Shown here in pieces: positions 1-6,910 of a stretch of DNA of 64,000 bases; within the stretch, counting starts at the first letter, position 1; the number at the start of each line of letters is the position of its first letter. Below the pieces are notes generated by a model. The model was not told where the DNA came from. It searched no databases and worked only from the letters and a program-made list of their open reading frames with translations. Both the position numbers and the translations under genes were made by a program. This DNA comes from Roseomonas sp. HF4 (lineage in GTDB: Bacteria > Pseudomonadota > Alphaproteobacteria > Acetobacterales > Acetobacteraceae): NCBI RefSeq assembly GCF_005222755.1, contig NZ_STGD01000005.1:1-64000 (forward strand), written 5' to 3'.

Positions 1-2
1 CC

Positions 3-77
3 CGCGCCTACCACCACATCCCCGAAGCCGTCTGCGCCATCCGCGACTACTGGCGACATCACGCCGCAGCATCCTGA
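3..77 (+). CDS. C-terminal tail of an unidentified protein (possibly a transposase), partial
   Basis: The window opens inside a reading frame that ends at a TGA at 75-77. Only 24 residues are visible, ending in RDYWRHHAAAS. They are rich in His and aromatic residues and run toward the broken ABC-exporter operon on the other strand. The position, right where the exporter ATPase gene should continue, suggests an inserted element, so a transposase is a reasonable guess. The tail is too short to assign a family. Confidence 0.4.
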   Translation, partial: RAYHHIPEAVCAIRDYWRHHAAAS

Positions 78-104
78 ACCCAATTCACCGCGGCCGTGGG
101 GCCC

Positions 105-141
105 AGACGACGCTTACGAGGCGCAGCACGTCCGGCTCCAT
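105..141 (-). pseudogene. 5' stub of the ABC exporter ATPase gene
   Basis: Fourteen bases after the permease stop, the minus strand has an ATG at 141 followed by codons for MEPDVLRLVSV. This resembles the opening beta strand of ABC ATPases that export with FtsX-like permeases. After about 11 codons the frame loses any such resemblance and stops near 85-90, with no Walker A motif. The simplest reading is that the ATPase gene was cut here by the DNA that carries the partial gene at 3-77. The exact break point is inferred. Confidence 0.4.
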
Positions 142-154
142 CGGCGCGGGAGCG

Positions 155-1381
155 TCAGCCACGGATCGCCACGACGGGGTCGAGCCGCGCCGCGCGCAAT
201 GCGGGCGCCATCGCCGCGAGCACGCCGGTCGATGCCGCGACGACCGCTGCGATGACGAACAGCTGTGGCTGGATCATCAACGGAAACAGCGGGCTTCCAT
301 CGGCCTGGCGGACCGAGGCATGCCAGGCCACCAGCGCGCCGACGCCTGTCGCGGACCCGATCAGCGATCCCAGCAGCCCGAGCACGCCCCCCTGTATCAG
401 GAAGACCCGCAGGATCTGCCCGCGCCGCGCGCCCATCGCGCGCAGGATGCCGATCTCGCGCGAGCGCTGCACGACAGAGACCACGAGAACGCTCGCGATG
501 CCGAGTGCCACGGACAGGCCGACCGACAGACGGATCACCGTGTTCGAGGTCTGCTGCGCGTTAACCGCCGTGAAGAATTGCAGATTGGTCCTGATCCAGC
601 TGTCGGCACGGATGCCTGTCATGCCATGCGCCAGCCGCGCGAGGATTTCCGCCGCATAGGGATCATGCAGCGTGACCTGCAGGCTCGTCACGCCACCGGT
701 AAGGCCAAGCAGGCTCTGCGCAGTCCGCAGGGCGACAAACGTGCTGCGCTCGTTCACGCCACGGTTGCCGAGATCGAAGAGACCCGTCACCGTCAGGGTC
801 GCGTCGCGACCCGTGGCCGTCGTCACCCGCAGCTTGTCGCCGACACCCACACCGAGCTCGACCGCGAGGTCGGTGCCGATGACGATGTCCTCGCTGGTCA
901 GTCGGGGCTGTCCCGCCACGATGCTGTCCGGCAGCTTGACGATGCGGAAGTAGCCTTCCGGCTCGACGCCGGTGAGCGTGATGGAACGGCTGGCTTCGCC
1001 GCGCACGGCAAGCGCGCCGCCGGCGGCGACGGGCGTTGCCACGGCGATTTCCGGCATGTCCCGCATCTGCCGCAACACGGTCTGCCACTGGTCGATGGAG
1101 CGGATCCGCTGCGACGGCCGCTGAACAATGGCATCCTGGACCACACCTTCCGCGGCGCGCAGCGGACGCGCGACCTCGTCCGGCGGGAGCAGGACGAGAT
1201 GGGCCTGGGCGCTCAGGACACGGTTGAGGAAATTTGCCTGGATTCCCGTGAGCAGCGCCGACATGAACACGATCACGGCGACGCCCATGGAAACGCCGGC
1301 GAGGATGAAGATCGTCTGCATCCAGCCATCGCGCAGGAAACGGATGGCGGCGATCCATTCGAAGGGCAGCCACGTTCTCAT
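155..1381 (-). CDS. ABC exporter permease, FtsX/MacB-DevC type
   Basis: Inner-membrane subunit of 408 residues. One transmembrane helix lies at about 22-44, then a long periplasmic domain to about 280, then three helices near 285-308, 329-355 and 375-398. This is the layout of FtsX-like permeases of MacB, LolC/E and DevC type. The last cytoplasmic stretch (LRAARLDPVVAIRG) is the typical family ending. The gene overlaps the upstream adaptor gene by 4 nt (ATGA), so the two are cotranslated. The cognate ATPase expected next is missing or truncated, so the complex may be non-functional unless an ATPase is supplied from elsewhere. The exported substrate cannot be told. Confidence 0.88.
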   Translation of the reverse strand: MRTWLPFEWIAAIRFLRDGWMQTIFILAGVSMGVAVIVFMSALLTGIQANFLNRVLSAQAHLVLLPPDEVARPLRAAEGVVQDAIVQRPSQRIRSIDQWQTVLRQMRDMPEIAVATPVAAGGALAVRGEASRSITLTGVEPEGYFRIVKLPDSIVAGQPRLTSEDIVIGTDLAVELGVGVGDKLRVTTATGRDATLTVTGLFDLGNRGVNERSTFVALRTAQSLLGLTGGVTSLQVTLHDPYAAEILARLAHGMTGIRADSWIRTNLQFFTAVNAQQTSNTVIRLSVGLSVALGIASVLVVSVVQRSREIGILRAMGARRGQILRVFLIQGGVLGLLGSLIGSATGVGALVAWHASVRQADGSPLFPLMIQPQLFVIAAVVAASTGVLAAMAPALRAARLDPVVAIRG

Positions 1382-2745
1382 CGCGCCGCCATGGGCCGCA
1401 CCCGGCCGCCATCGACGATCGCCACGCTGGACGGCACGACCAGGTCGCCTTCGCGCAGCCCGTCCAGGATCTCGACCCGCTGCGGACCGCGCAGGCCGAT
1501 CGTGACGGCGCGGCGTCGTGCCCGTCCATCCTCGATGCGCAGCACCCAGGGTGCCGCGCCCGCCGCGTCGTGCACGGCCGAGATCGGCAGGACCAGTGCA
1601 TCCGCCCGTTCCGCCACGGAGATGTCCACCGACACGGTCATGTCCTGGCGCAGATAGTCTGGCGGGGCGAGCACGCGCAGCTTTACCTCGACCGCGGCGC
1701 GATCGGGATCGACGGACGGGTTGATATAGGCGAGTTCCGCGGCGAAGCGCCGGTCGGGATAGGCGTCAGCCGAGGCGACCGCCCCCTGGCCGACGGCGAT
1801 GAGGCCGAGATTCTTCTCGTCGATCTGCAGCACGATCTCGACCTGCCCGACCGGTGACAACACCATGAGAACCTGGTTCGGCTGCACGACCCCGCCACGT
1901 TCCACGTTGCGGGCGATGAGCGTGCCGGCTTCCAGCGCGCGGATCTGCGTGTAGCCGAGCCGCGAGAGCGCCACGAGCAGACTCGCGCGCGCCTGGCGCA
2001 GCGCGGCCTCGGCGGCGACGTAATCGGTCCCGCCAGGGACGTTGCCGGCGACCTGCGCCTGTGCGGCGCGCACCTGCGCCTGCGCGATGTTGAGGGTGCG
2101 ACGTGCGTTGTCGAGCTGTGCCTGCGTCTCGAAGCCACCCGAGCGCAGGCTCTCCGCCCGTGCATATTGCTGCTGCGCGTTGAGCAGGTTCGACTGGGCC
2201 TGGCTCAGATTCTCCCGGGCCACGGGCAGCGTCACCTCGACGATCTGGCGCAGGCGGGCCGCGGCCTGGGCCATCGCCGCTTCTGCCTGTTCGACACTTG
2301 CCCGCAGTTCGCTGTCCTCGAGCGTAATGAGAACCTGGCCCGCGGCGACCGCCTGGCCCTCCCCGACAGGAATGGAGGCGACGGTGCCGGTGATCTGACT
2401 GCCGATGTTCACGCGGTGTGGCGTCGCGATCCGGCCGCTTGCCACGACGCTCTGCACCAGCGCGCCGCGGACCACGGGTTGCGCCGTGACGATCGGCCCG
2501 AGCAACCAGGGGATTGCGAGGTAGAGGCACACGCCCAGCAGCGTCAGGACGCCAAGGATGCGCCAGCGCCAGCGCCGGAGCAGCACACCGACGACCCTCA
2601 CGACGCGAAGGGGCGTCACCACGATCGCCAAAGGCGGGGCATCCACCCGGTCGCCTGTCGTGGGCGGTGCCGGCACCGCTGCCCGAGGGAGCGGGGCGCC
2701 ATCATGCTCCGAAGCCGGAGGACGCGGCGCTGAGTCGGTCGGCAT
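1378..2745 (-). CDS. HlyD-family periplasmic adaptor (membrane fusion protein)
   Basis: 455 residues. A cytoplasmic proline-rich N-terminus of about 60 residues precedes one membrane anchor at about 61-82. A lipoyl/barrel-sandwich segment follows at about 95-145, then an Ala/Gln-rich helical hairpin at about 135-235, then beta-barrel and membrane-proximal domains. In DevB/MacA-like systems this subunit links the permease to an outer-membrane channel. An AGGA ribosome site lies 6 nt before the ATG. It is the first gene of the exporter operon and overlaps the permease start. Confidence 0.9.
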   Translation of the reverse strand: MPTDSAPRPPASEHDGAPLPRAAVPAPPTTGDRVDAPPLAIVVTPLRVVRVVGVLLRRWRWRILGVLTLLGVCLYLAIPWLLGPIVTAQPVVRGALVQSVVASGRIATPHRVNIGSQITGTVASIPVGEGQAVAAGQVLITLEDSELRASVEQAEAAMAQAAARLRQIVEVTLPVARENLSQAQSNLLNAQQQYARAESLRSGGFETQAQLDNARRTLNIAQAQVRAAQAQVAGNVPGGTDYVAAEAALRQARASLLVALSRLGYTQIRALEAGTLIARNVERGGVVQPNQVLMVLSPVGQVEIVLQIDEKNLGLIAVGQGAVASADAYPDRRFAAELAYINPSVDPDRAAVEVKLRVLAPPDYLRQDMTVSVDISVAERADALVLPISAVHDAAGAAPWVLRIEDGRARRRAVTIGLRGPQRVEILDGLREGDLVVPSSVAIVDGGRVRPMAAR

Positions 2746-3200
2746 CTTGGGTCCTCATCTTACTGTTCGGCCATGTTGCCAAGGAGGTGCGGGCGCATGG
2801 GCGCCGGCGGCTGCACATCGCCTCGCCCGATGGTCGGGATCCGAACACCATCGTGGCAATGCACACATTCGCACCGGCCTTGCGGTCACCGCCAGGGAAA
2901 GAACATCTCGATGGAGGGAAACCACCCATGCCCCCGCGCGTTCGAAGCCGGCAGCAGCGACACATGGAGCGGGGCAAAAGAATGAGGGCGATCGCCAAGC
3001 CGACCGGGGTATCCGTATCCGGATCGGAGGGTCCTGCTCTCGAACCTGATGACCGCGTGGGCGTCCGCAGCGCGCTTCCCTTCCGACTGGAGCGTCTCGG
3101 TGAATCTCAGCCGAGCAGATCCGAAGCCCGAGCCGAACCGGCGCCGCGTGCTGGTGGGACGGCGGCGTCGCGGCGTGCGGATGCAATCTCCGACGCCGGG
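2746..3200. other. Intergenic region, no gene seen
   Basis: About 455 bases between the divergently transcribed adaptor gene and the broken XRE gene. Frames here are open only because the DNA is GC-rich and none resembles a known protein. It must contain the exporter promoter on the minus strand, but I see no convincing -35/-10 pair. Confidence 0.4.
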
Positions 3201-3424
3201 AACAGGCGCGCCCTGAACGCCGTCGATACCCATGTCGGCGCGCGCGTACGACTGCGACGCTGTCTTCGGGCATGAGTCAGACGACGCTGGCCAAGACAGT
3301 CGGGGTAACGCTCCAGCAGATCCAGAAGTGCGAGCGGGGCCTCAACGGGATCTCCGCGAGACGACTGCACGATCTCGGAGGCGCGCTCGATGCCTCGATC
3401 TCGCACTTCTTCGACGGCATGCCG
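3201..3424 (+). pseudogene. XRE-family helix-turn-helix regulator, frameshifted and truncated
   Basis: Two frames together rebuild the N-terminal half of a common alphaproteobacterial XRE regulator. NAVDTHVGARVRLRR is in one frame (to about 3258), and GMSQTTLAKTVGVTLQQIQK through HFFDGMP is in the next (from about 3269). The break falls near 3265-3271, where one missing G would restore continuity at the LRxLLGMSQ segment typical of the family. No start codon is evident upstream, and after FFDGMP the sequence runs into a transposase remnant on the other strand. Non-functional. Confidence 0.75.
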
Positions 3425-3559
3425 GCGAGCATCGGCGAGACCGTGGCGGCGCCGCTTGGAAACGGGCTTGCCGGAGGCCTGAACGGCCCGGAGCTCGACA
3501 GGTTGCTGTACCGGACCCGGTTCCCTGGACACGCGGGAGCATTTTGCACCGCGCTTCTG

Positions 3560-3924
3560 GTTCGTGTCGACCCGCGCGGCGCGGGCGTCGAGCGGGCTGC
3601 GGAAACCGTTCTTTTCGATCCACCACTCGGCGTTGTAGCGGCCCACGAACTCGCGGACGGCATCGCGGACCTCGTCGGTCGTCTCGAAGACGCGACCATG
3701 GACGATCTGCTCCTTCAAGGTCCGGAACAGCCGCTCGATAACGCCATTCGTCTCGGGTTCTCCGACGACGGCGTAGCTCGGCGAGATGCCCCAGAACCTG
3801 ACCTGCTGCTGGAAGTGCTCGGCCATGAAGTTGCTGCCGTGGTCGTGGCGCAGTGCGAGGCCGGTTCGCGGGAGAGGAGTTCCACACTCTCGCCGAGCAG
3901 CAGGCGCAGGACGACCTCGCGCGA
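3560..3924 (-). mobile_element. Internally deleted IS remnant with transposase N- and C-terminal pieces
   Basis: On the minus strand, 3921-3862 encodes REVVLRLLLGESVELLSREP, resembling the N-terminal helix region of transposases whose rve/DDE core ends in the second piece. That piece, about 3871-3563 in another frame, reads RHDHGSNF, then GEPETNGVIERLFRTLKEQ, then YNAEWWIEKNGFRSPLDAR. It is the tail of an integrase-core domain and includes the final catalytic Glu region. Everything between, including the first catalytic Asp, is gone. No terminal repeats were recognised. Confidence 0.75.
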
Positions 3925-4574
3925 TGAGCGGAGCCCGCACCTCCTCGCGCGGCGAACGGCTAGCGGATGGCTGCATCCATCTGCTTGGGCTGTCCGCCGC
4001 GTTTTTCGCGAGCGTGGTGCTCATGCTGGCCGCGCTACGGTCGAGCGGCGAGCTCGTCGTTGCCGCGGCCGGAATCTACGGCATGGGGCTGCTTGCTGCG
4101 CCGGCCTGCTCGGCGCTGTACAGCTTCGCCGCGGAGCGCCGGTGGCGTGCGCGACTGAGGCGCTTCGACCACGCCGCCATCTTCGTGATGATCGCCGGGA
4201 CCTATACGCCCGTCGTCACACTCTCGAACCCAACCGCTTGGGGCTGGAGCGTGCTCGCAGCGGTCTGGATGGGCGCCATCGTGGGGGCGGCGACAAAGCT
4301 GCTGGCACCGGACCGCCTCGACCGGTCGTCGGTGCTCGCCTACCTCGCCTTGGGCTGGGCGGGTCTCGCGACCATGGGACCGTTGCTCAGCGCCCTGCGG
4401 CCGATCGAGGCCGCGCTGCTCGCGGCCGGCGGATCGCTCTACATTCTCGGCGTCGTGGTGCATCTCTCGACCCGCCTCCGCTACAACAAGGCGCTTTGGC
4501 ATGCTTTCGTGCTGGTCGCCGCCGGATGCCATTTCGTCGCGATCTACCGGCTCGTGGCTACGCTGCCACGATAG
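3924..4574 (+). CDS. Hemolysin III / PAQR-family membrane protein
   Basis: 216 residues, seven predicted membrane segments. Conserved family features are RGERLADGCIHLLG at the N-terminus, FDHAAIFVMIAGTYTP in the middle (the His-Asp pair) and the C-terminal HAFVLVAAGCHF with the HxxxxxxxxH-type pair. The ATG at 3924 is chosen because family proteins start just before the SRGERLADG segment; longer frames upstream run through the IS remnant. The start codon abuts that remnant, so the native promoter may have been replaced. Role in bacteria is unclear; members are linked to membrane homeostasis. Confidence 0.85.
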   Translation: MSGARTSSRGERLADGCIHLLGLSAAFFASVVLMLAALRSSGELVVAAAGIYGMGLLAAPACSALYSFAAERRWRARLRRFDHAAIFVMIAGTYTPVVTLSNPTAWGWSVLAAVWMGAIVGAATKLLAPDRLDRSSVLAYLALGWAGLATMGPLLSALRPIEAALLAAGGSLYILGVVVHLSTRLRYNKALWHAFVLVAAGCHFVAIYRLVATLPR

Positions 4575-4590
4575 GGGAAGAAAGTCCCCT
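4573..4590 (+). terminator. Small hairpin after the hemolysin-III gene
   Basis: AGGGGA and TCCCCT form a 6-bp stem with a 6-nt loop, starting at the stop codon. There is no U-run, so it is a weak terminator candidate. Confidence 0.3.
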
Positions 4591-4671
4591 CCAGGCGCAG
4601 CGGAACGATTGCCCAATGACAGCGTTGGTCCGACAGCCCTCGTTCCAGCGTAGAGGCGAGGAGCCGTATAC

Positions 4672-5652
4672 ATGACGCGGCAAGGACCATCGCGGATCAC
4701 GCCCCTGCTCATCGAGCGGATCTGGGGCCGCGGCGACCTGGGCGTGGGCCTGTGGCGCGGTGCCTTCGACGTCGCGGATGACGGACGGCTGATCGGCGAG
4801 GCATGGCTCAGCGACGTGCAGTGCAGCGTCGAGGGTGGCGGAACGCTCGGCGCGCTGGTCGCGGACGGAAGTCGCGGCAAGGCCGGTCCCCCTTTGCTCG
4901 CCAAGCTGCTGTTCACCGCGGCCCCGCTCTCGGTGCAGGTGCATCCCACCGATGAAGCGGCCCGCATCGCGGGCTCATCCGCATCCGGCAAGGACGAGGC
5001 CTGGCATATCCTGGAGGCGACGGCGGACGCGCGCGTCTGGATCGGGTTGCGCCAACCGGTCACCCGCGGCGCCCTGCGTGCGGCCGCCGAGGATGGCACG
5101 GTCCTCTCGCTGCTGCGGCCGCACGCGGCGCGGCCTGGCGAGACGATCCTGGTGCCGGCGGGGACGGTCCACGCGATCGGTGCTGGCATCGTGCTGCTCG
5201 AGGTGCAGGATCCCGTCGACATCACGTACCGGCTCTACGACCATGGGCGGCCACGCGAACTGCAACTCGACGCGGCCCTGGACGTGGCCGATCTGGGTCG
5301 GTCCCGCGGCGTTGTCGTCGGCGCCGCCGGCGCCGGCATCGCGCGTCGGACCGTGGCGACGGCGCGGCGGTTCGTCCTCGAGATCTGCGACGCGGCCGCA
5401 GGCTTCACGCTGGCACCTGACGGCGCGCCCGAACACATCTTGGTCGCGCTCGCGGGCGGCGCCACGCTCGATGGCCGCGCGCTTCCCCCCGGTGCGGCCG
5501 CCTTCATCCCTGCGACGGGTCGGCCCGCACGCATGGACGGCGCGCCGGGTGCCACCGTCGCGCTCCTGCACGCAGGGCCTGGCCCGAGCCGATGCCTCGT
5601 CGTCGATCGCGGTGTCAGTCCATTGCGGCGAGCAGGTCAGCCACCGGCATGA
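4672..5652 (+). CDS. manA: Mannose-6-phosphate isomerase, class I
   Basis: 326 residues, the short class I form. It interconverts fructose-6-phosphate and mannose-6-phosphate in the cytoplasm. Expected zinc ligands are visible: Q89 and H91 in SVQVHPTDEA, E109 in KDEAWHIL, and H167 in VPAGTVHAIGAG. A GAGGAG site lies about 10 nt before the ATG. The end overlaps the end of the convergent GH130 gene by 38 nt. Its neighbours act on mannose-type sugars, so it probably feeds or drains GDP-mannose metabolism. Confidence 0.92.
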   Translation: MTRQGPSRITPLLIERIWGRGDLGVGLWRGAFDVADDGRLIGEAWLSDVQCSVEGGGTLGALVADGSRGKAGPPLLAKLLFTAAPLSVQVHPTDEAARIAGSSASGKDEAWHILEATADARVWIGLRQPVTRGALRAAAEDGTVLSLLRPHAARPGETILVPAGTVHAIGAGIVLLEVQDPVDITYRLYDHGRPRELQLDAALDVADLGRSRGVVVGAAGAGIARRTVATARRFVLEICDAAAGFTLAPDGAPEHILVALAGGATLDGRALPPGAAAFIPATGRPARMDGAPGATVALLHAGPGPSRCLVVDRGVSPLRRAGQPPA

Positions 5653-6910
5653 CCGCGAAGCGCGTGGAGCTGTCCGACGCCGCGTAGGGCATGACCAGGC
5701 GTCCGCCATGCACGAGCGAGCCGCAGGAATAGACGACGTTGGGGACATAGCCGTCCCGCTCGGCGCCGGCCGCCACGAGCAGCGGCCCGCGCAGCCGCGC
5801 GAGCATACGGCCAGGGTCGCGCAGATCCAGCAGCGCGGCGCCGATGCAGTAGCGCCGCATCGGGCCGACGCCATGCATCAAGACGAGCCAGCCTTCCGGC
5901 AGCTCGACAGGGGCGCCGCAATTGCCGATCTGCACGAACTCCCAGGGCGCGGCAGCCGCAAGGACCTCACGCCCGCCGTTCCATACCTGGAGGTCGTCGG
6001 ACAGCACGAGGCTCAGTGTCTCCCCATCCGAACGCGCCAGCATCGCGTAGCGGCCGCCGACGCGGCGCGGAAACAAGGCCATGCCCTTGTTGTGAACCGC
6101 GTCGCCGCGCAGCGGCATGAAGGAGAAGCGCCGGAAATCATCGGTGCGGAGCATCTCCGGGGCGATCTCGCGCCCTGAATACGCCGTATAGGTGGCGAAG
6201 TAGCAGGCGCTGCCGTCATCCTCGACGAACCGTACGAAGCGCGCATCCTCGATGCCGTTGCGCTGGGTCTGGGTGATCGGGAAGATCACGCGCTCGCCCA
6301 ACGCCACGCTAGGCGGGAAGGTGATGTCGAAGGAGTCGGCGAGCCGTGCCGCGGTCGTACGCCGCGGCGTCGTGGCGAACAGGTCCGGCGGATCGATGCG
6401 GATCTCGCCGGCGCCGTTCATCACGCCGCAGCGGAAGCAGATCGAGCTGATATGGCCCTCGCCGGTTGCCCGGAGACTGAGGACAAAGCGCAGCTCGTCG
6501 GGCGCGAGGCCCGACTGGTCCGGGTGCTGCACGATCGACGGGTTGAACAGGGCCGCCGACTGGAAGCTGTACTCGTTGCTGAAATAGGCGCCGATCAGCA
6601 GCCGTCGCGCCTGGAAGACGTCATGCTCGAGGCCAAGCAGGTCGCGGATATGCGTGTAGCGCTCCTCGAGGATCGCCGGGAGGTCCGCGTGGCGCGCGCC
6701 GAAGTCCCGCAGGGTCGTCTGCAGTACCGCCTCGACCGCCGGCGCATCCATCGCGAGGATCCGCTCGACCAGGCGCGTGGCACGCTCCAGGTCGGAACGG
6801 TGAAGATCCCGCGGATCGAGAGCGGCAAGGAACGGTCGGACGATGACCCGCGCCGGGTCCGGCTCCAGGACGATCGGCAGCCTTGCGAGGCCGGGATGTC
6901 CCGCGCTCAC
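5615..6910 (-). CDS. Glycoside hydrolase family 130 protein (mannoside phosphorylase-like)
   Basis: 431 residues from a GTG at 6910 that overlaps the stop of the upstream glycosyltransferase as GTGA. A longer start would run far into that gene. Five-bladed propeller proteins of GH130 often phosphorolyse beta-mannosides, giving mannose-1-phosphate. Family-like segments are FNPSIVQHPD, GIEDARFVRF, HNKGMALFPRRV and GYVPNVVYSCG. Paired with a GT4 enzyme and next to manA, it plausibly takes part in making or recycling a mannose-containing oligosaccharide. The substrate is inferred only. Confidence 0.85.
   Translation of the reverse strand: MSAGHPGLARLPIVLEPDPARVIVRPFLAALDPRDLHRSDLERATRLVERILAMDAPAVEAVLQTTLRDFGARHADLPAILEERYTHIRDLLGLEHDVFQARRLLIGAYFSNEYSFQSAALFNPSIVQHPDQSGLAPDELRFVLSLRATGEGHISSICFRCGVMNGAGEIRIDPPDLFATTPRRTTAARLADSFDITFPPSVALGERVIFPITQTQRNGIEDARFVRFVEDDGSACYFATYTAYSGREIAPEMLRTDDFRRFSFMPLRGDAVHNKGMALFPRRVGGRYAMLARSDGETLSLVLSDDLQVWNGGREVLAAAAPWEFVQIGNCGAPVELPEGWLVLMHGVGPMRRYCIGAALLDLRDPGRMLARLRGPLLVAAGAERDGYVPNVVYSCGSLVHGGRLVMPYAASDSSTRFAVMPVADLLAAMD

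Noticed and set aside
2514-3275. Long plus-strand open frame over the adaptor gene start and the gap
   Set aside because: It is antisense to the adaptor gene, Arg/Pro/Ala-rich, and only its last 20 codons look like protein; those belong to the frameshifted XRE gene.
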